DNA of 64,000 bases from Chelatococcus sambhunathii (GCA_031316315.1 JADBEO010000006.1:1-64000); one strand, 5' to 3'; counted from the first letter of the stretch, positions 52,463 to 61,551 are shown. Made by a program: numbers and translations. Notes: generated by a model not told the origin, from the sequence alone.

Positions 52463-53047
52463 TTACACGCGAGCGAGCTTGCGCCTGACCTTGCCGAGAT
52501 ACGCGGCGCGGGACTTCGGAGTGGAGCGGTCCATGCCGTAGTGGGCGAGGAACAGGGTCTTGGCGCCCGGGGCGCAGATCGCGCGAATTCCGCTCAGGAT
52601 GGTGCGGCGGCCCGGATGGCCCACCAGATGCGACTCCCAAAGCGACGCGCCGCAGGTAGTGACCACCGCAAGCAGCCGGATGTTGGTCATCAAAGCGACG
52701 ATGCCGCCGCCGGCCGCCATCCTGAAGGCGACGTCGAGCGCCCAGACGCGATCGAACCAGCCTTTCAGAATGGCGGGCAGGCCGCACCACCACGTCGGAT
52801 AGACGAACACGACGCCCTCGGCCCAACGGACCGCCTCGATATGGGACCGAAGCTCCGGATCGGACGGCTCTCCGTCGTAATAGAGGCTGCGCTCGCCGGC
52901 GCGCATGACCGGGTCGAAACCGAGCGCGTAGAGATCAATCAGTCTAAGCTCGTGGCCCTTCGCGGAGAGCGTCGACATCACCTCGTCGCGCACCGCCCCG
53001 CCGAAGCTTTCCGGCACGGGATGGGCATGGACGACCAGGATGCGCAT
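52463..53047 (-). CDS. NAD(P)H:quinone oxidoreductase-like flavoprotein
   Basis: 194 residues from the ATG at 53047. The flavodoxin-like fold of the NQO1/MdaB group is clear: MRILVVHAHPVPESFGGAVRD, LRLIDLYALGFDPVM, and VVFVYPTWWCGLPAILKGWFDRVWALDVAF with the FMN/FAD-contacting YPTWW loop. It would reduce quinones or similar electrophiles with NAD(P)H in the cytosol. Divergent from flhA. Confidence 0.88.
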   Translation of the reverse strand: MRILVVHAHPVPESFGGAVRDEVMSTLSAKGHELRLIDLYALGFDPVMRAGERSLYYDGEPSDPELRSHIEAVRWAEGVVFVYPTWWCGLPAILKGWFDRVWALDVAFRMAAGGGIVALMTNIRLLAVVTTCGASLWESHLVGHPGRRTILSGIRAICAPGAKTLFLAHYGMDRSTPKSRAAYLGKVRRKLARV

Positions 53048-53182
53048 CAGAAGCGGTTTGTCACGCGCACGAGCTCGCCTTAGAGGGGCCGCTCGACAGT
53101 ATGACTCCGTCCTCGGTTGTACGCGACCGGTGACATGCGACAACGCCCTCAGACCGTGTCCGGCGTATGAGATAACGAACCT

Positions 53183-53223
53183 GTAACCCCCCGTTAACCA
53201 TGCGCCCGGCAATTTCTGCCGGG
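53183..53223 (+). promoter_or_regulatory. CtrA box plus FlbD-type palindrome, flhA promoter
   Basis: GTAA-N7-TTAACC (53183-53199) is a near-consensus CtrA box. The perfect palindrome CCCGGCAATTTCTGCCGGG (53205-53223; 7-bp arms) follows at the same spacing as before fliF. Over these 41 bp the two upstream regions align without gaps, with only about seven differences. The flhA ATG is 26 bp further. Confidence 0.7.
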
Positions 53224-53248
53224 TCGGGATGGAAAGCGCGGGCGTATC

Positions 53249-55414
53249 ATGTCGGACGTGACGGTGACGGGCGGAACGCCGCCGCTTCGACCGCTGAAGG
53301 CGTCCGCCGCCGACGGCCCGAAGGGCCTGACGCTGCCGCCATGGGCGGAATCCGCCTGGGGCGTGCTGCGCCGCGGCGAGATCGGGCTCGCGCTCGGCGT
53401 CCTCGTCATCCTGTGCGTGCTGATCGTCCCGCTGCCGGCGCTGCTGCTCGACCTCCTTCTCGCGGTCTCGATCATCCTGTCCGTCCTCATTCTCATGACG
53501 GCGCTGTTCATCGAGAAGCCGCTCGAATTCTCCGCCTTCCCGACCGTGCTGCTGGTCGCGACCATGCTGCGCCTGTCGCTCAACCTCGCCTCGACGCGCC
53601 TCATCCTCGCGCACGGCCACGAGGGCACCGACGCCGCCGGCCACGTCATCGAGGCCTTCGGCAACTTCGTGATGGGCGGCAACTTCGTGATCGGCGTGAT
53701 CGTGTTCGCAATCCTCGTGATCGTGAACTTCGTCGTCATCACCAAGGGTTCGGGCCGCATCGCGGAGGTCGCGGCGCGCTTCACCCTCGACGCCATGCCC
53801 GGCAAGCAGATGGCGATCGACGCCGATCTTTCGGCCGGCCTGATCGACGAGGCGACCGCCAAGACCCGCAGGAAGGAGCTCGAGGACGAATCGACCTTCT
53901 TCGGCGCCATGGACGGCGCCTCGAAGTTCGTCCGCGGCGACGCGATCGCGGGCCTTCTGATCGTGTTCGTCAACGTGCTCGGCGGCATGGTCATCGGCAT
54001 CGCCCAGAACGGCATGGGCTTCGCGGACGCGGCGCATTCCTACACCCTGCTGTCGATCGGCGACGGCCTCGTCAGCCAGATTCCGGCGCTGATCGTCTCG
54101 ACCGCCGCCGGCATGCTGGTTTCGAAGGCCGGCGTCTCGGGCTCGGCCGACCGCGCGCTCGTAAAACAGCTGTCGGGCTATCCGAAGGCGCTCGGCCTCG
54201 CCGCGGCCGTGATGAGCGTGATGGCGCTGCTGCCCGGCATCCCGCTGATCCCGTTCCTCGGCCTCGCCGCCGGCGCCGGCTGGCTCGCCTGGCGGGCCGA
54301 GAAGCAGCATCGGATCGCCGACGCCGAACGTGTGGCGCGGCTCGCGACCGAGGCCAAGGGCGAAGCGCCCGCCGCCGAGGAGCCGGTCACCGCCGCGCTC
54401 AAGATGGACGACGTCAAGATCGAGCTCGGCTACGCGTTGCTGCCCCTGGTCGACGCTTCCAAGGGCACCGACAAGCTCACCGAGCAGATCAAGGCGCTCC
54501 GCCGCACCATCGCCGGCGAGATGGGCTTCCTGATGCCGCAGGTGCGCCTCGTCGACAATCTGCAGCTCACCCCGAACGGCTATTCCGTGAAGGTGAAGGA
54601 GGTCGAATCCGGAACCGGCAGCGTCTATCCCGCGCAGTTCATGGTGATGGACCCGACCGGCGCCCAGGTGACGCTGCCGGGCGTCCACACCATCGAGCCG
54701 ACCTTCGGACTTCCCGCCACTTGGGTCGACGCGTCTCTCCGCGAGGAGGCCAACCTGCGCGGCTACACGGTGGTCGACGCCACCACGGTGCTCTCGACGC
54801 ATCTGTCGGAAATCGTGAAGGCCAATATGCCGGACCTGCTCACCTACGCCGAGGTGACGAAGCTCCTGAAGGAACTGCCGAAGGAGCAGCAGAAGCTGGT
54901 CGAGGACATCATCCCGAGCCAGATCTCGACCACCACCGTGCAGCGCGTCCTGCAGCTGCTGCTCGCGGAGCGCGTCTCGATCCGCGACCTTGGCGGCATC
55001 CTCGAAGGGATCGCCGAGGCCGTCGCCTGGACGCGCGCGCCGGGCCAGATCGTCGAGCACGTCCGCTCGCGGCTGTCGCGCCAGATCTGCGCGCAGAACC
55101 AGGCGATGGGCGGCTACGTGCCGCTGATCGCGCTGTCGCCGAAATGGGAGCAGGCCTTCGCGGAAGCGATCGTCGGGACCGGGGAGGAGAAGAGCCTCGC
55201 GATGGCTCCGTCGAAGCTGCACGAGTTCATCGCCGGCGTGCGCGACGCTTTCGAGGAGGCCGCGAAGATCGGCGAGGCGCCGGTGCTGCTGACCTCCGCG
55301 CAGGCGCGGCCCTTCGTGCGCTCCATCATCGAGCGCTTCCGCAACCAAACCGTGGTGATGTCGCAGAACGAGGTGCATCCTCGCGCGCGACTGAAGACGG
55401 TCGGGAGCGTGTGA
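53249..55414 (+). CDS. flhA: Flagellar biosynthesis protein FlhA
   Basis: 721 residues. FlhA is the core of the flagellar type III export gate. Eight membrane segments lie in residues about 45-345, and the FHIPEP-region signature appears as FPTVLLVATMLRLSLNLASTRLIL. The cytoplasmic FHIPEP region starts after about 350, with ELGYALLPLVD, GEMGFLMPQVRLVDNLQLTPNGYSVKVKEVE and LLAERVSIRDLGGILEGIAEAV. It is separated from the fliF operon by about 5 kb of unrelated genes but has the same promoter module. Confidence 0.96.
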   Translation: MSDVTVTGGTPPLRPLKASAADGPKGLTLPPWAESAWGVLRRGEIGLALGVLVILCVLIVPLPALLLDLLLAVSIILSVLILMTALFIEKPLEFSAFPTVLLVATMLRLSLNLASTRLILAHGHEGTDAAGHVIEAFGNFVMGGNFVIGVIVFAILVIVNFVVITKGSGRIAEVAARFTLDAMPGKQMAIDADLSAGLIDEATAKTRRKELEDESTFFGAMDGASKFVRGDAIAGLLIVFVNVLGGMVIGIAQNGMGFADAAHSYTLLSIGDGLVSQIPALIVSTAAGMLVSKAGVSGSADRALVKQLSGYPKALGLAAAVMSVMALLPGIPLIPFLGLAAGAGWLAWRAEKQHRIADAERVARLATEAKGEAPAAEEPVTAALKMDDVKIELGYALLPLVDASKGTDKLTEQIKALRRTIAGEMGFLMPQVRLVDNLQLTPNGYSVKVKEVESGTGSVYPAQFMVMDPTGAQVTLPGVHTIEPTFGLPATWVDASLREEANLRGYTVVDATTVLSTHLSEIVKANMPDLLTYAEVTKLLKELPKEQQKLVEDIIPSQISTTTVQRVLQLLLAERVSIRDLGGILEGIAEAVAWTRAPGQIVEHVRSRLSRQICAQNQAMGGYVPLIALSPKWEQAFAEAIVGTGEEKSLAMAPSKLHEFIAGVRDAFEEAAKIGEAPVLLTSAQARPFVRSIIERFRNQTVVMSQNEVHPRARLKTVGSV

Positions 55415-55418
55415 GGGG

Positions 55419-55712
55419 CTAAGGCTCCAAGAGCCGCATCGCGCTTCTGCGATGCGGCACGGCGACGATCAACACGCCTTCCAGGTCGATCTCGTAGAGC
55501 ACGACATGACTGCCGTGCTCGTGCCGGCGCATCGCTTCGCCGAGCTCAGGACACCTCCGGCCGAGTTCGGGATGCCGCGCGAGCATGTTGAAGCACGTCT
55601 CGAACGCCTCGCGATAGCCTGCCGCCCGCGCTAGGCCGAACGTCTCAATTCCGAAAAGGAATATCTCGAATAGATCGCGCTCGGCCCGGCGGGTGAGCCT
55701 GACGCGGCTCAT
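55419..55712 (-). CDS. parE: ParE-type toxin (RelE/ParE superfamily)
   Basis: 97 residues with the ParE pattern: VRLTRRAERDLFEIFLFGIETFGLARAAGYREAF, ARHPELGRRCPEL, and HVVLYEIDLEGVLIVAVPHRRSAM. ParE toxins usually poison DNA gyrase. It overlaps the stop of its upstream antitoxin gene by 4 bases (ATGA). Converges on flhA with 4 bp between stops. Confidence 0.9.
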   Translation of the reverse strand: MSRVRLTRRAERDLFEIFLFGIETFGLARAAGYREAFETCFNMLARHPELGRRCPELGEAMRRHEHGSHVVLYEIDLEGVLIVAVPHRRSAMRLLEP

Positions 55713-55963
55713 CCGTTAGAGCGCGCGACCCGTTCGGCTTCGGCGAAGATGTCATCGAGGCTTCTGGCGGACGTTCCGCTGGCCTTAGCTTCGCCGACCA
55801 GTTCGCGCAGTTCGTCGATCGTCAGGGCTCGATCGGCGCGCTCCCGATCGCGACGGATGAGCTCGCGGACATAGTCCCCCGGCTCTCGGAACCCGGCCGC
55901 CTGCGCCGTGTCGTCGAGCCACGCGCTCAGCGGGTCCGACAGAGAAACCATCAATGTCGCCAT
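55709..55963 (-). CDS. parD: ParD-type antitoxin (CopG/RHH)
   Basis: 84 residues from the ATG at 55963; a start twelve codons upstream has no support. The N-terminal ribbon-helix-helix is typical: MATLMVSLSDPLSAWLDDTAQAAGFREPGDYVRELIRRDRER. The C-terminal half (TIDELRELVGEAKASGTSARSLDDIFAEAERV) wraps the toxin. It represses its own operon in known systems. First gene of the parDE pair. Confidence 0.9.
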   Translation of the reverse strand: MATLMVSLSDPLSAWLDDTAQAAGFREPGDYVRELIRRDRERADRALTIDELRELVGEAKASGTSARSLDDIFAEAERVARSNG

Positions 55964-56027
55964 GGCCTTGTCCTCTCGTCGGGAACCATAGCATTCCACG
56001 GTCCGGATCGCGAAGTCCGCCGCATTC

Positions 56028-56702
56028 TCAAGGCTCCTTCCGCAACGCGTCCACCAGCATGGCCGCCAGCACCAGCGCGGGCGGGCCGGCGAAGCAGATC
56101 TCGTGGCCGTAGGTGAAGCCGACGGCGCCGGCCGCGCATCCGGCGGCGAAGGCGACGAGGCTGATCGACATCGGGCCGAGCCGCTTCTTCGCCGCGGCGC
56201 GCTTGTCGGCGCTGACGCCGCGCATCAGGTCGGCGAGGTCGATCATCACCTGCGTGGTCGTCCCGGTCATCACGGTCGATGGCGGCAGATTGGTCAGGCG
56301 GACGCGGTGGATGGCGTTCTGGATGGCCATGGCGCCGACCAGCAGCCCGCCCATGGCGAGCGCCGCGGGCGTGTCGCCGTCCAGGAAAGCGCCATGCCGG
56401 GCGGCGAGCGAGGCGGCGCCGGTCAGAAAGGCCGCTTCCATCACGAAGAAGATTCTGAGGGCCGGCCAGCCGAGCCGGTCGAAGGCGATGCCCGCGAAGC
56501 GCGCGATCAGGATGACGGCGCAGAACAGCGGGAGCGCCAGCAGCTTGGCGAGCACGCCGGACGTGCCGAGCGCGAAGGATGCGCCGAGCGTGACGAAGTT
56601 GCCGGTGACATGGGTGGTGAAGAGACCGTGCAGCGCGAGGAAGCCGGCGGCGTCGACATAGCCGGCGGTGATCGCGAGCAGCGCGAGCAGGAGCGTCGTC
56701 AT
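56028..56702 (-). CDS. DUF1275 (YoaK-like) membrane protein
   Basis: 224 residues with about six membrane segments. Family features are ITAGYVDAAGFLALHGLFTTHVTGNFVTLG at the N-terminus and AMAIQNAIHRVRLTNLPPSTVMTGTTTQVMIDLADL in the middle. DUF1275 proteins are widespread inner-membrane proteins of unknown function, sometimes annotated as YoaK. Confidence 0.9.
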   Translation of the reverse strand: MTTLLLALLAITAGYVDAAGFLALHGLFTTHVTGNFVTLGASFALGTSGVLAKLLALPLFCAVILIARFAGIAFDRLGWPALRIFFVMEAAFLTGAASLAARHGAFLDGDTPAALAMGGLLVGAMAIQNAIHRVRLTNLPPSTVMTGTTTQVMIDLADLMRGVSADKRAAAKKRLGPMSISLVAFAAGCAAGAVGFTYGHEICFAGPPALVLAAMLVDALRKEP

Positions 56703-56792
56703 GCGCGGATGAGGCGACGCGCCGCGCGCGCCGTCAATGCGAATGCGCCGCGCCGGTCTCCCGGCGCGGCGGTTCTTGTCGGTCGGCGGCCG

Positions 56793-57302
56793 TTACGAGC
56801 CCTGCGAGACCCAGCGGACGGCGCTCGCCGTGGCGCCGCCGCCCTGGCGGGAGGCGTCGCCCGCGCTGGTGGCGAGGCCCGCGGTCTCGCGGACCAGGGC
56901 GCCGACCGTGCCAAAGCCGTAGGCGGCGCCGACCGGGGCCTTGGGGCCGGAGGTCCAGCGGACGGTCGCGGCGGTCGCGGCCCCCGGCTGGAGCACGGCG
57001 GAGGGAGCGCTCACCGTGAGGTTCTTGGTCTCGTTGTAGAGCGCGCCGACAGCGCCGGCGCCGTAGGCCGAACCCGCCGGCGCCTCGGAGCCGCGGGTCC
57101 AGCGGGCGGTCGCGGCGGTCGCCGCGCCGAGGCTGGGCGCAGCCGCCGGAGCGCTGACGGCGAGGTTCTTGGTCTCGTGATAGAGCGCGCCGACGGTTCC
57201 GGCGCCGTAGACCGCGCCGGCCTCTTCGGCGTTCGCGGCGGCGGGGACGCCGGCGACGGCCAGAACGGCCGCGGCGGCGATTTGAGCGAAGCGGATCGAC
57301 AT
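56793..57302 (-). CDS. Secreted protein built of three internal repeats
   Basis: 169 residues. Signal peptide MSIRFAQIAAAAVLAVAGVPAAANA. The mature part is three tandem units of about 46-50 residues: VYGAGTVGALYHETKNLAVSAP...ATAATARWTRG, then AYGAGAVGALYNETKNLTVSAP...ATAATVRWTSG, then AYGFGTVGALVRETAGLATSA...ATASAVRWVSQG. No family is recognised. Units of this kind may form repeated beta-hairpins or bind a repeated surface ligand. It diverges from a LysR gene only 100 bp away, suggesting it is that regulator's target. Confidence 0.72.
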   Translation of the reverse strand: MSIRFAQIAAAAVLAVAGVPAAANAEEAGAVYGAGTVGALYHETKNLAVSAPAAAPSLGAATAATARWTRGSEAPAGSAYGAGAVGALYNETKNLTVSAPSAVLQPGAATAATVRWTSGPKAPVGAAYGFGTVGALVRETAGLATSAGDASRQGGGATASAVRWVSQGS

Positions 57303-57402
57303 GGTGATGTCCTCAAGTGCTTGGGCGGCGGACACAGGCCGTCGCGTCTTGAGAGCGAATGTGCTTATCCTTTCGTCATTAATCAAACCGATCATATCGA
57401 TA

Positions 57403-58353
57403 ATGGGCATCGACCATACTAATCTCTCGAAGATGGACCTCAACCTGCTCGTCGCGCTCGACGCGCTGCTGGCCGACCGCAGCGTGACGCGCGCCGCCGC
57501 GCGGATCGGGATCGGCCAGTCGGCGATGAGCCATGCGCTCGCGCGGCTGCGCACGACCTTCGCCGACGAGATCCTCACCCGCGGCCCCGACGGCATGCGC
57601 CCGACGCCGAAGGCGATGCGGCTCGCCGGACCGGTGCGTGAGGCGCTCGCGCGGATCGAGGAGATCGTGGCGCCGCCGCCCGCCTTCGACCCCGCGACCA
57701 CCGACCGCCTCTTCACGCTGGGCGTGCCGGACTCGACCGAGGTCATGATGATGCCGAAGCTGGTCGCCCATCTCAGGCAGGTCGCGCCGGGGGTGCGGCT
57801 GCTGCTGCGTACCGTCGACCGCATCCGCATCTTGCAGGATCTAGACGACGGGCGCGTCGACCTCGGCATCGGCGTGTTCGAGGAGGGCCAGACCCACCAC
57901 AAGCGGCGCCTGCTGAACCGCGAGAACTATCTGTGCATCTTCAATTCGAAGCTGATCGGCCTCGAACCTCCGATCTCGCTCGAGGATTATCTTCGTTTCC
58001 CGCACGTGCTCACGAGCCTCGTCGAGAGCGCGCACGGCGTGGTCGACGTCGCCCTCGCCAAGCGCGGGCTGAAGCGGACGATCGCGCTCACCTCGCCGCG
58101 CTTCACCATCATGCCCTTCGTGGTGCGCGAGGCGCCGGTGATCGCCACCATGCATTCGCGACTCGCGCAGTTCTTCGCCGGATCGATGGGTCTGGCGGTG
58201 AGCCCGACGCCGATCGAACTCCCGGACGTCGCCCTCTCCATGCTGTGGCACGCCTCCAACGACGCCGATCCCGGCCATCGCTGGATGCGCGAGACCATCC
58301 TGAAGCTGCGCGCCGATATGCCCACGGCGTCGACGATTTCCGGCTCGACGTGA
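57403..58353 (+). CDS. LysR-family transcriptional regulator
   Basis: 316 residues from the ATG at 57403; a start at 57433 (MDLNLL) is possible. The winged helix-turn-helix is clear: DLNLLVALDALLADRSVTRAAARIGIGQSAMSHALARLRTTFADEILTRGPDGMRPTPKA. The effector domain follows (LFTLGVPDSTEVMMMPKLVAHL, RVDLGIGVFEEGQ). It resembles the NodD/SyrM-like branch in its SHALARLR helix. The divergent triple-repeat protein gene is the natural target; the 100-bp gap is AT-rich and contains CCGATCATATCGATAA with LysR-like dyad character. Effector unknown. Confidence 0.9.
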   Translation: MGIDHTNLSKMDLNLLVALDALLADRSVTRAAARIGIGQSAMSHALARLRTTFADEILTRGPDGMRPTPKAMRLAGPVREALARIEEIVAPPPAFDPATTDRLFTLGVPDSTEVMMMPKLVAHLRQVAPGVRLLLRTVDRIRILQDLDDGRVDLGIGVFEEGQTHHKRRLLNRENYLCIFNSKLIGLEPPISLEDYLRFPHVLTSLVESAHGVVDVALAKRGLKRTIALTSPRFTIMPFVVREAPVIATMHSRLAQFFAGSMGLAVSPTPIELPDVALSMLWHASNDADPGHRWMRETILKLRADMPTASTISGST

Positions 58354-58442
58354 GGTCCGAACTCGTGCTTGTTTGCCGCTTCGCCGGTTCGCGGCGACGC
58401 GACGGGCCGGTTTCCGCTTCCCCCCAGACGGAAGCCGGTCCA

Positions 58443-58477
58443 GGAACGGCCGTCCCGCCCTGCGGGACGACCGTTCC
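58443..58477. terminator. Long hairpin after the LysR gene
   Basis: A 16-bp stem with one mismatch (GGAACGGCCGTCCCGC / GCGGGACGACCGTTCC, loop CCT) lies 90 bp after the LysR stop. Only a short pyrimidine stretch follows, so termination is likely but not classical. Confidence 0.5.
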
Positions 58478-58602
58478 GCCTCTTTCCCGCAGACAAGGGA
58501 AAAACGCCTCGAAAAGGCATCGTGTCCCAATTGGGGCAGGCCACGCTTCAGCCTCATTTGCGCGCAATCTGGGTCACTTCGCATCGGCTCGGGGACGGGG
58601 AT

Positions 58603-59700
58603 TTGAAATCTTTCGGTATCGGGCTCGCGCTCGCGGCCGTGTGCGCGGGCGCCGGGCTCTGCGCTGAATCCGGCGACGGCCCCGCCCAGTACGACGCCAT
58701 GATCGCCCGCCACGCGCAGGCGAACGGCGTGCCCGAGGCGCTGGTGCGCCGCGTCATCGTCCGCGAGAGCAAGTACAATCCGCGCGCCCGCAACGGGGCG
58801 TATTGGGGCATGATGCAGCTCAGCATGGCGACCGCCCGCGGCGCCGGCTTCCGCGGCTCTCCGAGCGAACTTCTCGACGCCGAAACGAACCTCCGCTACG
58901 GGGTCCGCTATCTCGCCGGCGCCTACAAAACGGCGCGCGGGAACCACGACCGCGCGGTCGGCTTCTTCGCCCGCGGCTACTATTACGCCGCCAAGCGGCA
59001 GGGCATGCTCGCGTCGATCGGCATGGGCCGCGACGGCAAGTTCTCGTCCCCGCCGCCGGCGACCGCGCCCGTGCAGGTCGCGAGCGCCCAGCCGACGCCT
59101 GCCGCAGCGCCCGCCAAGCCGGAGCTCGCCTCGATCGTGGCCGGCTCCCGCCCGGCGACGGGGCCGGTCGCGGCGCAGGCGCCGGTTCAGACCGCCGCCG
59201 CGCCGCTGCCGCCAGTTCGGGGGGTTCCGCCCGCGCCGACGGCCACGGCGAGCGCCACGGCGATGGCCGTCCCGCTTCCACCCACACGTGGGCCGGTTCT
59301 GGCCGCCGCCGAGAAGCCGGCTCCGGTTCTTGCGAGCGCGACGCCGCTGCCGCCGAGCCGCGGCCCCGTCGAGCAGGTCGCGGACGCCGGCAAACCCGCC
59401 GCGCCGCGCACGATCAATCCTTCCGCGGCCCCCGTCATGGCGTCGATCGCGCCGGTTCCTCGGCCGCGCGCCGAGCCCGCGACCACCGGCAGCCTGCCCG
59501 CGCGCGCAGCTTCGTCGGCTTCGTCGCCCGCCACCGCCACGCAGCCGCCGGCCGCACAGGCCGCGGGCGGCGCTCCCGCCATTCCAGTTCCCGTAACGCG
59601 CGCCGCTCCCGCGCCGACAAGGTCTGTCCCGCCTGCGCTCGCCTACGCCGAGCCGGCCAACCCCACGCCCGGCCCGATCCCGCTTCCGCCAAAGCGCTGA
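58603..59700 (+). CDS. Lytic transglycosylase (SLT domain) with Pro-rich tail
   Basis: 365 residues from a TTG at 58603 with GGGGACGGGG just upstream; the start gives a plausible signal peptide (LKSFGIGLALAAVCAGAGLCAES), while longer frames run through hairpins. The SLT domain (about 30-155) has the catalytic glutamate in VRRVIVRESKYNPRARNGAYWGMMQLSMATARGAGF, then LDAETNLRYGVRYLAGAYKTARG. It cleaves peptidoglycan in the periplasm. The C-terminal about 220 residues are Ala/Pro-rich, with repeated PLPPxRG units (four or five copies), a spacer that may span the cell wall. Gap-forming enzymes of this type can aid flagellar or secretion assembly. Confidence 0.8.
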   Translation: MKSFGIGLALAAVCAGAGLCAESGDGPAQYDAMIARHAQANGVPEALVRRVIVRESKYNPRARNGAYWGMMQLSMATARGAGFRGSPSELLDAETNLRYGVRYLAGAYKTARGNHDRAVGFFARGYYYAAKRQGMLASIGMGRDGKFSSPPPATAPVQVASAQPTPAAAPAKPELASIVAGSRPATGPVAAQAPVQTAAAPLPPVRGVPPAPTATASATAMAVPLPPTRGPVLAAAEKPAPVLASATPLPPSRGPVEQVADAGKPAAPRTINPSAAPVMASIAPVPRPRAEPATTGSLPARAASSASSPATATQPPAAQAAGGAPAIPVPVTRAAPAPTRSVPPALAYAEPANPTPGPIPLPPKR

Positions 59701-59719
59701 TCGCGCTGGATGCAGAATG

Positions 59720-59753
59720 AAAAAAAGCCCGGGCTGAGCCCGGGCTTTTTTTT
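59720..59753. terminator. Bidirectional terminator between lytic transglycosylase and fliJ
   Basis: A 9-bp stem (AGCCCGGGC / GCCCGGGCT, loop TGA) is flanked by an A run on the left and eight T on the right, so it works as a rho-independent terminator for both convergent genes. Confidence 0.92.
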
Positions 59754-59772
59754 CGTCACGCAGCTTCGCGCG

Positions 59773-60192
59773 TCAGTAGACGTGCATCTCGCTGCGGCCT
59801 GACAGACCGATGCGGTCCATCTCCCCCTGGTCGCGGACACCTTCGGCGACGCGCTCCTTGGCGTGGTCGCGCTCCTCGAGCAGTTCGACCTTCTTGAGCT
59901 CCTCGAACGCTTCCCCGAGAGCGGCCTGCGCGTCCGAGAGCTGACCGGCGAGCTCGTCGGCGGAGCGCTTGAGGTTGTCGCGACGGGTCATCGCCGCCTT
60001 GGCGTAAGTCGGATAGGCGAAGTGCGAGATGTCGTGGATCCCCGCCTTGTCCTGTTCGTGCTGGATTTCGCGGTCGAGATCGGAAGCCATGCGCTCGAAC
60101 TCGGCGATCATGGTTTCGATCTGGACGACCTGGCGGCGCTTTTCGTCGACCTGGAAGCGCTTGAGCCGGATGAGTGTGTCTCTGGACTTCAT
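59773..60192 (-). CDS. fliJ: Flagellar export chaperone FliJ
   Basis: 139 residues, almost entirely helical coiled coil: RDTLIRLKRFQVDEKRRQVVQIETMIAEFERMASDLDREIQHEQDK at the N-terminus and DNLKRSADELAGQLSDAQAALGEAFEELKKVELLEERDHAKERV near the end. FliJ is the central stalk of the FliI ATPase. It follows fliI by 24 bp on the same strand. Sequence conservation is low, but length, coiled-coil content and position fit. Confidence 0.9.
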   Translation of the reverse strand: MKSRDTLIRLKRFQVDEKRRQVVQIETMIAEFERMASDLDREIQHEQDKAGIHDISHFAYPTYAKAAMTRRDNLKRSADELAGQLSDAQAALGEAFEELKKVELLEERDHAKERVAEGVRDQGEMDRIGLSGRSEMHVY

Positions 60193-60216
60193 GACGCCAT
60201 TGCACCACGGAACCGG

Positions 60217-61551
60217 TTAGCGTCCGGTATCCGGAACGCCCAGAATTGATCTCAACTGCTGATAAGCGTCGCCGAGACGGGTTGCTTCTTCCTTACCTTG
60301 GCCGAGGAAGCGTTCGAGCGGCTCGTGAAGCTCGATCGCCTCGTCGACCTCGGCGCTCGAGCCGGCGCGATAGGCGCCTAGCCGGATCAACTCCTCCATG
60401 TCAGAATAGGTCGCCATGATGCGGCGCGCGCGCGCGAGATGGGGCCTTTCCTCCTCGGGCGCGGCCTTCGGCATTGTGCGCGACACGGACTTCAGCACGT
60501 TGATCGCGGGATAGCGGCCGCGCTCGGCGATGGCGCGCTCCATCACGATGTGGCCGTCGAGGATGCCGCGCACCGCGTCGGCGACCGGCTCGTTGTGGTC
60601 GTCGCCGTCGACCAGCACGGTGAAGAGACCGGTCGCGGTTCCCTCCCCCGCTCCGGGGCCGGCGCGCTCCAGCAGGCGCGGCAGCTCGGCGAAGACGGTC
60701 GGCGTGTAGCCCTTGGCGGTCGGCGGCTCGCCGCAGGCGAGGCCGATCTCGCGCTGCGCCATGGCGAAGCGGGTGACCGAGTCCATCATGCACAGCACGT
60801 CGGCGCCCTGGTCGCGAAAGAATTCGGCGAGCGCAAGCGTCAGATAGGCGGCTTGGCGCCGCTTGAGCGCCGGCTCGTCGGAGGTCGCGACCACGACGAT
60901 GGAGCGCGCCAGCCCCGCTTCGCCGAGGTCGTCCTGCAGGAATTCCTGCACCTCACGGCCGCGCTCGCCAATCAGGCCGATGATCGCGACATCGCACTGG
61001 GTATTGCGCGCGAGCATGGCGAGCAGCACCGACTTGCCGACGCCCGAGCCGGCGAACACGCCCATGCGCTGGCCCCGGCAGCAGGTGAGGAAGGTGTTGA
61101 TCGACCGAACCCCGAGGTCGAGCGGACCGCCGACGCGGCGGCGCGAATGCGCCGGGGGCGGCGAGTTGCGATACGGATAGATCAACGGGCCCTGCTCGAG
61201 CGGGCCCTTGCCGTCGATGGCCGAGCCCATGGCGTCGACGACGCGGCCGAGCCACGCGCCGCTCGGCCTCACCCCGGGCTCGGCGGAGCCCACGATCGCC
61301 CGGCAGCCGCGGCGCACCCCCTCGAGCGGCGCAAACGGCATCAGGAGGGCGCGCTCGCCCTGGAACCCGAGCACCTCGCAGGGCGTCTCACGTCCGTCGG
61401 CGCCCTCGATCGAGACCCGCCCGCCGATCGCCATCGCGCTCAGCGGCCCCGCGACCTCGACCAGCAGGCCGCGAACGCCGACGACGCGCCCATACACCTC
61501 GCGGTCCGGGACCGCTTCGACCGACTGGAGAAGACCGTGCATGGCGCCCAT
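60217..61551 (-). CDS. fliI: Flagellum-specific ATPase FliI
   Basis: 444 residues, F1-beta-like. Seen are the N-terminal barrel ([25 protein letters not shown]), Walker A GSGVGKS in [50 protein letters not shown] and [19 protein letters not shown]. FliI energises export through the flagellar type III gate. The ATG at 61551 is followed by another at 61542. A CtrA-like box lies about 45 bp upstream. Operon with fliJ; divergent from ctrA. Confidence 0.96.
   Translation of the reverse strand: MGAMHGLLQSVEAVPDREVYGRVVGVRGLLVEVAGPLSAMAIGGRVSIEGADGRETPCEVLGFQGERALLMPFAPLEGVRRGCRAIVGSAEPGVRPSGAWLGRVVDAMGSAIDGKGPLEQGPLIYPYRNSPPPAHSRRRVGGPLDLGVRSINTFLTCCRGQRMGVFAGSGVGKSVLLAMLARNTQCDVAIIGLIGERGREVQEFLQDDLGEAGLARSIVVVATSDEPALKRRQAAYLTLALAEFFRDQGADVLCMMDSVTRFAMAQREIGLACGEPPTAKGYTPTVFAELPRLLERAGPGAGEGTATGLFTVLVDGDDHNEPVADAVRGILDGHIVMERAIAERGRYPAINVLKSVSRTMPKAAPEEERPHLARARRIMATYSDMEELIRLGAYRAGSSAEVDEAIELHEPLERFLGQGKEEATRLGDAYQQLRSILGVPDTGR

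Noticed and set aside
52463-55378. A 971-codon minus-strand frame over flhA
   Set aside because: Only the first-coordinate part (52463-53047) is a gene, the flavoprotein. The rest is the shadow of flhA.
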